A stretch of DNA of 64,000 bases. Origin: Rhodococcus sp. ABRD24. GTDB taxonomy: Bacteria; Actinomycetota; Actinomycetes; Mycobacteriales; Mycobacteriaceae. The translations under genes and the position numbers were made by a program. Within the stretch, counting starts at the first letter, position 1; each line of letters opens with the position of its first letter. The stretch spans positions 3,038,001 through 3,102,000 of the forward strand of contig NZ_CP035319.1 of assembly GCF_004328705.1 (NCBI RefSeq), in the 5' to 3' direction. The notes beneath the pieces were generated by a model. That model worked only from the letters and a program-made list of their open reading frames with translations. It was not told where the DNA came from and did not search any database. Positions 43,296-51,325 of this stretch are shown here, in pieces.

Positions 43296-44468
43296 CTATG
43301 CGGCACGGTTCGGGACCGAGTAGGGCTCGGGGATGGTCGGAATGAACTGATTCGCCTTTGTCACGCGGACCTTGCCCATGGGCGACCAGTCGAGGACGAC
43401 ATCGGTCCGGACGCGGATCGGCACGATGTCGATGCGGTCGCTATGCAGCCGTAAGTGCTGATGAAGATCACCGGCGTCGTCTCCACCCCGGGCGTCGACG
43501 ATCAGTTCGATGTGCTCGCCCCAGAGCGGGTCATCGATCGGAGTCGTCACGAAATTGAGTCCGGGAAGAAGCTCACGAAGTTGGCCGTCGAGGTGATCGA
43601 GGTCCACCCAGCTTCCTCCCGGCTTCACCCGGCGGCTGGCTCGACCGACGATGCGCATGGTCCCCCTGTCCATGCCGCAGATGAGGTCGCCTGTCGTTAC
43701 CGCGTTTGCCGGTGCCGCCGACTCGACACGGCGGCCGACGCGGGCGCTGCAGACCGTGAGTAGGTGGATGGCATCGTCGAGTTCGCGACCATGTACGGAA
43801 CTCTGGTCGTTCGGGACCACTTCGACGTCGGGGACGACGACCCATGGCGTCTCGCGCATGGTCGTGAACTCGCGCGCAGCGACGACGCCTGTCTCCGAGG
43901 CGCCGAAGAGCTCCACGCCGGTGATGCGGCGACCGCGACACTGCATCGCCTGCACGGTCTCGTCGGCGAGTCTGGGCAGTCGAGCCCCGGCGTGGACAAC
44001 CGTGACCGCCGGATCCTTCGACGGTGTGTTCCTGCTCTCGAAGAAATCGGTCAACGTCGCCGGCAGGGTGTTCCACGACGGCGGAATCGAGAAGACCAAG
44101 GGCTGGTTCCCGACGAGCGGGAGCCGGCGCGTGCCCCACCGGTCGAACCGGTACGGGATTTTCAGTTTCGCGGCGACGAGGATCGCGACGTATCCGTACA
44201 GCGATTCAGGCGGGACGGTGGAGTAGACGGCATCGTGGTCGTCGCCGAGCACGTCCACCGTGGTGGCCGCTTCCAGAGACAGCTGCCGCGCATCGCGTGC
44301 CCAGGTGACCGGGCTGCTCGAAGTTCCGGACGTGGTGAATCCCACCTCATCGACGCTGGCGAGCAGGTGCTCGAGTTCGCCGTCGAGCAGGTGGCGGAAG
44401 TCGGTGGTCCAAACCGAGCCGAGATTGGACGCCGACTCGAGTGCCACCGCCGTGGCCACGGTCGTCAT
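43296..44468 (-). CDS. Short adenylate-forming (ANL-type) enzyme
   Basis: 390 residues, about 100 fewer than typical acyl-CoA synthetases. P-loop FTTSGTSSSPVTWAR (44-58), A5 motif ELFGASETGVVAAR (186-199), TGDLI/RIVGRASRRVKPGG hinge region and the terminal GKVRVTK with the A10-like lysine. The Lys of the usual TSGTTGxPK loop is missing. It likely activates a carboxylate as acyl-AMP and may load the carrier domain of the neighbouring protein. ATG overlaps that gene's stop (ATGA), so the two proteins are made together. Confidence 0.75.
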   Translation of the reverse strand: MTTVATAVALESASNLGSVWTTDFRHLLDGELEHLLASVDEVGFTTSGTSSSPVTWARDARQLSLEAATTVDVLGDDHDAVYSTVPPESLYGYVAILVAAKLKIPYRFDRWGTRRLPLVGNQPLVFSIPPSWNTLPATLTDFFESRNTPSKDPAVTVVHAGARLPRLADETVQAMQCRGRRITGVELFGASETGVVAAREFTTMRETPWVVVPDVEVVPNDQSSVHGRELDDAIHLLTVCSARVGRRVESAAPANAVTTGDLICGMDRGTMRIVGRASRRVKPGGSWVDLDHLDGQLRELLPGLNFVTTPIDDPLWGEHIELIVDARGGDDAGDLHQHLRLHSDRIDIVPIRVRTDVVLDWSPMGKVRVTKANQFIPTIPEPYSVPNRAA

Positions 44469-45196
44469 TCCACACCTCCCGCCAGCGTGGTGAGGGTGTC
44501 GACCAGGTGGCCGAGAGTGACTGTGTCGCCGAACATCTGCTTGACCCGCTCGGTGCCGACGTCGAGGGTGTTGAACGGCAGGCCCAGCCACGACTCCAGG
44601 TTGGTAGCGATCTCCGCCTTCGCCAGCGAGTTCCACCCCATTGGGTTGGGGACCAAGGCGAGGAGCGTGCTGTTCGGCAGGGCCGAGCGAACATGCCCTC
44701 CCCAGAAGCGCGCCAGTAGCTCGCGGACGTCCTCCTCGACCGTGTCGGCCCTCGGCTTCGCTCCGGTGGGCATGTCCTCGGCGGCGACCGGGGCGGCGAC
44801 CGGGACGGGTCCGCGCGGTATCCGCGTGGCTCCCATCGACACCGTGCCGATGTAGGCGTCGACGGCCTCGCGCGGAACGAAGTCGATCGCTACATTCGAC
44901 GACCCGACGCCGAGGTCCTCGAACACGCGGACGATGGTGCCGACGAACTTGTCCCGGAACTCCTGGCTGCGGCGAGTCGAGATGTAGACCCGCAGGAGCG
45001 CGAAGTCGTGCTTGCCGAGCACTTCGTCGAGCGACTTCTGCCCGGCGTAGATGAGCGTGTGCTGTATCGGGCGGAACTCGGTGGACACATGCTCGGCTGA
45101 CATCCCCTCGTCAGCGAACAAGCTGGTGATCGCGCCCTGGACGCGGCGGTGTTGCTGCTGGTTGTGGATCGATGTGACAACTTCGATTCGTGGCAT
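44465..45196 (-). CDS. Tautomerase-acyl-carrier-like fusion protein
   Basis: 243 residues in two parts. Residues 1-120 look like a 4-oxalocrotonate/MIF-type tautomerase: MPRIEVVTS, where Met removal would expose the catalytic Pro, then FALLRVYISTRRSQEFRDKF and GVGSSNVAIDFVPREAVDAY. Residues 153-240 resemble an acyl carrier domain: EEDVRELLARFWG, then MGWNSLAKAEIATNLESWLG with Ser190 at the phosphopantetheine position (Asn before it instead of Asp), then TLGHLVDTLTTL. A Pro/Ala linker joins them. AAAGGAG precedes ATG 45196. I know of no described tautomerase-ACP fusion; the domain calls are by pattern. Confidence 0.65.
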   Translation of the reverse strand: MPRIEVVTSIHNQQQHRRVQGAITSLFADEGMSAEHVSTEFRPIQHTLIYAGQKSLDEVLGKHDFALLRVYISTRRSQEFRDKFVGTIVRVFEDLGVGSSNVAIDFVPREAVDAYIGTVSMGATRIPRGPVPVAAPVAAEDMPTGAKPRADTVEEDVRELLARFWGGHVRSALPNSTLLALVPNPMGWNSLAKAEIATNLESWLGLPFNTLDVGTERVKQMFGDTVTLGHLVDTLTTLAGGVE

Positions 45197-45222
45197 GGCT
45201 GTTTCTCCTTTTGACTTCTCCA

Positions 45223-45984
45223 TTAACGAGTGCCGCCGTTGACGCCCAGGTTGGCTCCGGTGATGAATGAGGCCTCGGCGGAAGCGAGGAAAGCGACGGC
45301 GTCGGCGATGTCGTGGACCGTCCCGGCACGGCCGACCGGAGTCTCGGCGATCAGTGGGCCGGTGATCTCCGGTCCCCAGGCGCCGGTGAACTCGGTGTCG
45401 GCGATGAAGCCGGGGGCAACGGTGTTGACGGTGATGCCCTGCTCGGCCAACTCGCGGGACAGCCCTAGCGTCAGGCCGTGGACGCCGGCCTTGGCAGCCG
45501 CGTAGGCCGTTGATCCTGGGCGGCGCCCGCCCGTGACGGCCGCGATGCTGGAGATGTTGATGATCCGTCCGCCGTTGCGGCGCAGGAACGGAGCGAACGC
45601 GAAGCTCGTGTAGGCGGCGGAGGTCAGGTTGAGGAGGACTTGCTGGTCCCACAAGTTGACGACATCCGCGTACTCCATGGATGTGAGCACGCGGTCGGGG
45701 CGAGCCCCTGCGCAATTGATCAGGATGTCGATCTCTCCGTGACGCTCCTTGATCTCGGCGGCGGCCTCGGCCACCTGCTCGGGATCGGTCAGATCGGCCG
45801 GGTGAACCGTGGCCTTGCCGGGGAGATCGGCAGCGAGCTCATCGAGACGGTCCTTGCGGCGGGCGATCAGGGCGAGGTCACCGGTCGGCGACATCGTGAT
45901 GGCGATCTGCTTGCCGATACCGCTGCTGGCGCCGGTCACGACGATGACGCGGGAATTGCCGGACGGGATGTTCTGGGTGGTCAT
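45223..45984 (-). CDS. Short-chain dehydrogenase/reductase (FabG-like)
   Basis: 253 residues. NAD(P) loop TGASSGIG (17-24), NCAGAR (90-95), catalytic Ser145/146, Tyr161 and Lys165 (STAYAAAKAG), C-terminal ITGANLGVNGGTR as in FabG. Likely reduces a 3-oxoacyl or other ketone, possibly on the carrier domain encoded 26 bp downstream. Third gene of the cluster. Confidence 0.9.
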   Translation of the reverse strand: MTTQNIPSGNSRVIVVTGASSGIGKQIAITMSPTGDLALIARRKDRLDELAADLPGKATVHPADLTDPEQVAEAAAEIKERHGEIDILINCAGARPDRVLTSMEYADVVNLWDQQVLLNLTSAAYTSFAFAPFLRRNGGRIINISSIAAVTGGRRPGSTAYAAAKAGVHGLTLGLSRELAEQGITVNTVAPGFIADTEFTGAWGPEITGPLIAETPVGRAGTVHDIADAVAFLASAEASFITGANLGVNGGTR

Positions 45985-46034
45985 GTTCTTCTTCCTCTCG
46001 ATCGTTGCCCCGGAACGGTTCCGGGATGTCGGTG

Positions 46035-47771
46035 CTACAGGCTGAGATCCGGGAGCCGGGCGCCGTCAGCCGCGTTGGCGATGAGGGCGGCGAGCGCGGT
46101 TGCCAGCAGGCCGCCACCCTCTGAGCTAGCGGGACTCCAGGCCACACCGTTCGGGTGCACGGTCAGGTGGTTGAGCCAGCTGCGGGCGGCAGGCAAGCTG
46201 TCTTCGTCTCCCATCGACTGATGGGCAACCAGCACCGCATAGGTGGTGGCGAGGTCCGGCACCGCACGCGTACTACGTCGAAACGCACCGTCGACACGCA
46301 GACCCCGGATGATGCTCAGGCATGGGGTGATGTCGATGGACGCGTCCGATGCGCCGGTGATGGCATTCGCGGCGCGGACCAGATTGGCGGTAGTCACGGC
46401 GTCAACTGGTCGACTGTCATCGAGACCCTCGATAGCGTTGCCCACCCAGTTGGCCAGGGCGCCGAGACCGGGGAAGCTACCGAGCATGTCGGTGCGGGCC
46501 AAGGTCGCGACCACCGCTGCAGTCGAGACCGGCTCGCTGACCCGCCCGGCCCAGCGGCCGAATCCGCCGTCGAGATTCTGCATTCGCGACGCCCAGGTGA
46601 GCAGCGCGTCGGCGTTGTAGGAGATACCGGCCGCGTCGAGCGCGGCGGTCGCCCACTGGGAGGTGCGTGCTTCAGCCCCACGTCCCGGCATGTACGCGAA
46701 GCCGTCGTCATCCGGCATCATGCAGGACGCGATCCAATCGGCCGTCTGGCTGGTGCCGTAGCCGGCGAGCAGTGCTGCCGACGTCGACAGCACGTCTCCG
46801 GCGTCGGTGACGTTGGTATACGTGTAGCCGCCGTGCGGAAGCTCGCAGGATTCGACGAACGAGACGACCCGAGGTGCCAGCGTGGCGAGTCGGTCCGGGG
46901 CAACGACCCGTAGTACCCGTACCGCCTGCCTGGTTGCCCAGACATCCGCTTGCGTGTGGTAGGCCGGTCCGCGACGGAAACCGCCGGTGGCTTCGTCGAA
47001 GTGGGCCATGACGAACTCGATCACGGAGGTCCGGTTCGGGATCGGGATCTCGAGGGCGTCGAGGACGGCCACCGCCTCGCCGGTACCCCACATACACGGT
47101 GCGCTGTGCGAGTCGAGCGCAAAGCCCCCAGCATCGATCTGCTGGCCGATCACGAATGTCGCGAGCGCCTCGATGTCGGCGTAGCCGGCGAGAAGGGGAA
47201 CGGCAGCAACCTGCCGGAGGGCTTCGACGCAGAAACCAGTTGCGCGTACGTCCCCTGAACCGCGACGGGCCTGCTCGGGCGTCCAGGTGATGCCACCGTC
47301 GGAGGCTTGGGCAGAACCGATCCAGCGAGCCAGCGGCGCCTTCCTCACGGACGTCGGGTCGTAGCGCGCTTGGGCAAGCGCGGCGAACCCCGTCGCCCAG
47401 GCGTCAGGTTTTCCTCCAGGGAACATGGCGTAACCGCCGTTCTGCTCCAGCGAAGACAAAAACGATGCCCAGGCCGGCGGCGCCACGTACCCGAGGTTGA
47501 AGAGGATGCCCGACCCGTAGGTCGTCGACCAGGCATCCTCCTGCGCTCCTATGGTCTCGCCCATGCCCCGAGCCGAGGCTCGGCTGAGCACAGCGCGGGC
47601 GGTCATGAGGTGTGATGCCGGTCGATGCTGAATGTCCGAAAGGGCGGCCGTCGCGCTGTGCGAAGCGAACAGATCGAGCTGGTTACTGCGGAATCCACCG
47701 CCGGTGACCGCCAGATCCGCAAGGTCTACCGCATGTCGGGGCGCATCCGCGCGGAGCGAGGTCGGGATCAT
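46035..47771 (-). CDS. Prenyltransferase/squalene-oxidase-repeat (alpha/alpha-toroid) protein
   Basis: 578 residues built of repeats typical of terpene cyclases and protein-prenyltransferase beta subunits: LEQNGGYAMFPGGKPDAWAT, QASDGGITWTPEQ, DEATGGFRRGPAYHTQADVW, ELPHGGYTYTNVTDAGDVLS, NLDGGFGRWAGR. The class II cyclase acid motif DxDD was not found; the closest are PDDDGF and GDEDS. No signal peptide. It may bind or fold a polyprenyl chain, act as an unusual cyclase, or be a scaffold. ATG overlaps the upstream ligase stop (ATGA), so it belongs to the same pathway. Confidence 0.75.
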   Translation of the reverse strand: MIPTSLRADAPRHAVDLADLAVTGGGFRSNQLDLFASHSATAALSDIQHRPASHLMTARAVLSRASARGMGETIGAQEDAWSTTYGSGILFNLGYVAPPAWASFLSSLEQNGGYAMFPGGKPDAWATGFAALAQARYDPTSVRKAPLARWIGSAQASDGGITWTPEQARRGSGDVRATGFCVEALRQVAAVPLLAGYADIEALATFVIGQQIDAGGFALDSHSAPCMWGTGEAVAVLDALEIPIPNRTSVIEFVMAHFDEATGGFRRGPAYHTQADVWATRQAVRVLRVVAPDRLATLAPRVVSFVESCELPHGGYTYTNVTDAGDVLSTSAALLAGYGTSQTADWIASCMMPDDDGFAYMPGRGAEARTSQWATAALDAAGISYNADALLTWASRMQNLDGGFGRWAGRVSEPVSTAAVVATLARTDMLGSFPGLGALANWVGNAIEGLDDSRPVDAVTTANLVRAANAITGASDASIDITPCLSIIRGLRVDGAFRRSTRAVPDLATTYAVLVAHQSMGDEDSLPAARSWLNHLTVHPNGVAWSPASSEGGGLLATALAALIANAADGARLPDLSL

Positions 47772-49129
47772 CGGATCACCTCGCGACGAACTCGCGTCCG
47801 AGCCCACGACTTCACGACGCCGGCAGTACGCGCGATCGGCGATACCGCATCCACGACGGCGGTGTCGACCCCCAGCTTCGTCTCGATGGTCGCGGCGATA
47901 GTGCTCCCTGCCGGCGAAGAGCCTGGCAAGAGGCTGATCTCGATGCGTGTCAGATTGTCATCGAGATCGGCGACGAGCTGGTAGTCCTCGACCGCCGGGT
48001 CGGCGAAAACCGTCTGCTCGATCCCGGCCTGCTCGATCCAGTGGCCGTGGATCCGGATGCGGTCGTCCAGGCGGCCGAGCACTTTGAAGGCCACGCCGTC
48101 GAGGCCGCACGGGCAGGAGAGGGCATCGACCCGATCGCCCGTGACGTATCTGATCAAGACAAAGTGGCGGAAGAGCGTCGGTGTGACGACCAGCTCGCCG
48201 CGGACGCCGGCCGCCAGCGGCACGAGCGAGCCGTCCTCGATGAGGACCTCGTAGGTACCGCGGCCGACCATCGAGTGAAGGTTGCCGAGACGGCACCCGG
48301 TTGCGATGGTGCCGCACTCGGTGCCGCCGAAGGAGCCGTCGACCACAAGTGCCTGCCACGAACGGCCCAAACGGCGCCGCATGGCCGGGGTGTTGGTGGC
48401 CCCCAACGTCAGCAACGTCGTTGCAGTAGAGCGGATCTCGTCGAAGACGCCGAGGGCGCGCAGTTCGTGTTCAGCGTCGAGTAGAACGCCGGGCGTGGCG
48501 ATGATCACGGTCGGGCTGAACTCCGTCACGGCCTCTGCGAACTGCATCCAGTTGGGGCCAGAAGGTGTGTAGGGCATCAGACGGGCTGTGACAGCGTCGA
48601 GGGTGTACATGATGTGTTCGACCAGGAGGCCGGCAGCGGAGCGGTTGTGGTCAAGGAGGCTGGCCACGCGATGCGGGCCGTTAGGCAACAGCGTCGACCA
48701 GCGCTCGGCGATCCCCTTCGCGTTCTCCTCGACCTCGTCGCGTGAGCGGTAGACGACCGTCGGGCTGCCGGTGCTACCCGAGGTGCCGACACGCATCGCC
48801 GGCGTGTGTAGCGGCGTCATGTAGCGCGCCGGGGCGGCCTTGACATCCGCGGCGGACGTGAGCGGCAGATCCTCGAAGCTGGTCCCTGAGATGCCGGTGT
48901 AGGCGTCGGTCTCCAGTGCGCGATCGAGGTGTACCTCGACGTCCACCGGACCGTTCTGCGAGCGCGCCGTCTCGGATTCGGCATCGTGCCCCCTCGGCGG
49001 CACCTTCGGCGACGCACCGTCGATCTTCGGCTGCGCAACGGCTGCGGTGACACGCCACCTGGTATTGCCGGCGAGTGCCTCGATGTGCGGCGCAACCGGT
49101 TTGGTCGCCGGAATCTTCCTGAGCATCAT
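47768..49129 (-). CDS. PaaK-like phenylacetate-CoA ligase-family adenylating enzyme
   Basis: 453 residues. P-loop TSGSTGSPTVVYRS (116-129), A5-type FGGTEC (267-272), RYVTGDRVDALSCPCG with paired Cys as in PaaK-like ligases (GD at 331-332), hinge LGRLDDRIRIHGHW (351-364). It activates an aromatic or acyl carboxylate as AMP ester and couples it to CoA or a carrier. The first 100 residues are poorly conserved. First gene of the minus-strand cluster; GAGAGAGG precedes ATG 49129. The promoter lies in the 196-bp divergent region shared with the plus-strand operon. Confidence 0.82.
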   Translation of the reverse strand: MMLRKIPATKPVAPHIEALAGNTRWRVTAAVAQPKIDGASPKVPPRGHDAESETARSQNGPVDVEVHLDRALETDAYTGISGTSFEDLPLTSAADVKAAPARYMTPLHTPAMRVGTSGSTGSPTVVYRSRDEVEENAKGIAERWSTLLPNGPHRVASLLDHNRSAAGLLVEHIMYTLDAVTARLMPYTPSGPNWMQFAEAVTEFSPTVIIATPGVLLDAEHELRALGVFDEIRSTATTLLTLGATNTPAMRRRLGRSWQALVVDGSFGGTECGTIATGCRLGNLHSMVGRGTYEVLIEDGSLVPLAAGVRGELVVTPTLFRHFVLIRYVTGDRVDALSCPCGLDGVAFKVLGRLDDRIRIHGHWIEQAGIEQTVFADPAVEDYQLVADLDDNLTRIEISLLPGSSPAGSTIAATIETKLGVDTAVVDAVSPIARTAGVVKSWARTRVRREVIR

Positions 49130-49325
49130 CTGGACCTCTCTCTGGTCGGGACTCCGTTGTAGCGAGCGTGGTGTGACCAGAAAGTTCGGTGGCGATGGTG
49201 GGCTCGTGCCGCGTCTGTGACGCTCGTTCGAGATGAATCCGTGATTGATCACATTTCTGTCACCGAGCACTCGTACGCTCGGCCCCAAGCGTGTGGAGGG
49301 TTCGCGAGGAGAGGAGCAGGCGTCG

Positions 49326-50777
49326 GTGATCAAGATCTGTACGAGCGATCCGTCTGTCCCACATCCAGCAGGGGGCACCGAGTCGGTCAAGGCGACAGCA
49401 GGCGTACTCCTACGCCTCCTGCTGCTTTCGCCAAACCCCAAGGTTCCGATTGACGGTGCCCATGTGGTCATGGGGGTGGCGAAGTCCAGCATCGGGCGCT
49501 ACGTGGGTGAGCTACGGGCAGCTTTGGGCAGCAAGTCGGTGGACCGTAAAGGTGGCTTCATGGAGTACCGCGGCGATCGGACAGCCACGGACGCGGCCCT
49601 GATCGAGACGAAGCTGAAGGTGATCAGTGCATGTATCGACGGCGCAGAAACGATCGATCGTGACCTGGCCGAGAAGATTTTTCCGGAGCTGCAGGAGATC
49701 GATCAGCTCTATGACGGCAACCCGTCAATGGGATTGTCGGGGTTTGCAATGGAGCAGGTCCCTCCGCAGCACCAAAGCTGGGCGATGGAACTCGAGGACA
49801 TCGTCTCTGAGTGGGTGCAGCACTGGAGTTCCGTTCAGCTGATGCTTGCGGACTGCCGCATGCTCATCACTCCGACGAAGCAGACTGGGCTCGACCTACT
49901 CAAGGGACTGTTCAAGATCGCCCGCGATCCGGATCCCCCGGAAGAGGTGTTTCCCCGTTTGCTCCAAGCGGCACAACTGTCCGGTGATCTTCGGCAACAC
50001 CGTAACGCGTGGGAGCTGGTTCAGTCCTTCTACCGGCAGGAGCGCATGTCCTTTCCCAAGGACCTCGAGGAACTCGCGCCGCCGAGTGCCAAGGTGGCGA
50101 ACACACCCTGGGATCCACACCGCTCCCACCCCTTGCACACCCCGCTCGAGTACGCCGAGGACGACCCGATTCACGAGATCGCCCGCGTCCTCGGCATCAC
50201 CTCGCTGTTGAAGCTGCGCGGAGAGGAAGTTGAACCCGCTGAGTGCATCGAACGCACTGAACGCCGGCTCTACTTCTCCGGCGTGCTGGCGTCGAAATGG
50301 GTGGCCGAGGCCGGTATCCGGAGCGAGTTCGATGCTCTGCTGAGCAAGCTCGATGGTGAAGAGGGTGATGTGAGGTTCCTGATCATCGATCCCGAAGGCG
50401 AGGCATATCAGCAGCTGTACCAGCTGCGCGGCGGGCGGCTGAGTGCAGACTCGGTCCCACATCTTCAGCGACTCGTGCGACGGCATCGATCGTTTCAGGT
50501 CAGGGTCGTCAACTCCCTACCGGCATTTCGGATCGTTGTGATCGACGACGATTTCGTCACCTTCTCGCCCTATGCCCTTGATGCGGAGAGATATTCGACA
50601 AGCAAGTACGGCTGGGATGCGCCCCACATCATGCTGGATCCGCTGGCCCCGTACCCGCTGTCTGAAGCGTTCCGCCTCTACTTCGAAGAACGATGGTCGA
50701 CCGCACAGGATCTGAAGCTTCCTCCGGCGCCACAACGACCGACTCCACAACAACCTTCAAGGAGATTTGTTCGATGA
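49326..50777 (+). CDS. Putative transcriptional regulator with C-terminal sensor-like domain
   Basis: 483 residues. The N-terminal 80 (TAGVLLRLLLLSPNPKVPID, MGVAKSSIGRYVGELRAALG, VDRKGGFMEYRGD) look like a winged helix-turn-helix. The middle is helical. The C-terminal 150 (VRFLIIDPEGEAYQQLYQLR, FQVRVVNSLPAFRIVVIDDD, SEAFRLYFEERW) resemble the phospholipase-D-like sensor domains without HKD motif found behind actinobacterial HTH proteins. GTG 49326 has GGAGAGGAG upstream. Its stop overlaps the next gene (ATGA). It is divergent from the seven-gene cluster, so it could control both. Family assignment is tentative. Confidence 0.65.
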   Translation: MIKICTSDPSVPHPAGGTESVKATAGVLLRLLLLSPNPKVPIDGAHVVMGVAKSSIGRYVGELRAALGSKSVDRKGGFMEYRGDRTATDAALIETKLKVISACIDGAETIDRDLAEKIFPELQEIDQLYDGNPSMGLSGFAMEQVPPQHQSWAMELEDIVSEWVQHWSSVQLMLADCRMLITPTKQTGLDLLKGLFKIARDPDPPEEVFPRLLQAAQLSGDLRQHRNAWELVQSFYRQERMSFPKDLEELAPPSAKVANTPWDPHRSHPLHTPLEYAEDDPIHEIARVLGITSLLKLRGEEVEPAECIERTERRLYFSGVLASKWVAEAGIRSEFDALLSKLDGEEGDVRFLIIDPEGEAYQQLYQLRGGRLSADSVPHLQRLVRRHRSFQVRVVNSLPAFRIVVIDDDFVTFSPYALDAERYSTSKYGWDAPHIMLDPLAPYPLSEAFRLYFEERWSTAQDLKLPPAPQRPTPQQPSRRFVR

Positions 50778-51325
50778 CTCCGTACGGCATTGTCCTGGGA
50801 CGTTTCCAGCCACTTCATCACGGCCATGTGGAGTACCTCCAGGCCGCCAAAGCTCGATGCGAGCGGCTGTTCATCGGCATCACCAATCCAGACACGTCCA
50901 AGGCGACTATCAGTGAGGCGGATGCGAAGCGCTCGCTGGCCGAGAACAACCCGTTCACATACATCGACCGTCATCTCATGATCGAACGGGCCCTGTTGGA
51001 ACTTGGATGGGATGCAGACACCTTCTGTCTGATGGCGGCTCCCATCACCGATCCTGATCGGCTTACGGTCTATCTCCCGAGCTCGGCGAAGTCGGAGTTC
51101 TTCGTGACGGTCTACGACGAGTGGGGTGAGCAGAAGGCCCGGGAGATCGCAGCGCTCGGGTACCCGACGACCACACTCTGGAGGCGGACGTACGACGAAC
51201 GATTCACCTCGGGGACGTTCGTGCGCAACGCGATCCGTGACGGAGAGCCGTGGGAGCACCTCGTTCCGTCAGGAGTTTCGAGCTACATCGCCGAGAACAA
51301 CCTGATCGATTCCCTGAGGGTATGA
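50774..51325 (+). CDS. NadM-like nucleotidyltransferase
   Basis: 183 residues. Rossmann-like nucleotidyltransferase: YGIVLGRFQPLHHGHVEYL with the HxGH ATP site (His15, His18), and TSGTFVRNAIRDGEPWEHLV, equivalent to the ISxTxIR loop. It is closest in pattern to archaeal-type NMN adenylyltransferases and related cytidylyltransferases. It joins a phosphorylated compound to a nucleotide and releases pyrophosphate. In this operon it stands between the regulator and a dikinase (ATGA overlaps on both sides), so a substrate other than NMN is quite possible. There are no NAD-synthesis genes nearby. Confidence 0.82.
   Translation: MTPYGIVLGRFQPLHHGHVEYLQAAKARCERLFIGITNPDTSKATISEADAKRSLAENNPFTYIDRHLMIERALLELGWDADTFCLMAAPITDPDRLTVYLPSSAKSEFFVTVYDEWGEQKAREIAALGYPTTTLWRRTYDERFTSGTFVRNAIRDGEPWEHLVPSGVSSYIAENNLIDSLRV

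Noticed and set aside
46035..47771. Calling the repeat protein a class II diterpene cyclase
   Set aside because: No DxDD motif could be found, so only the fold family is claimed.
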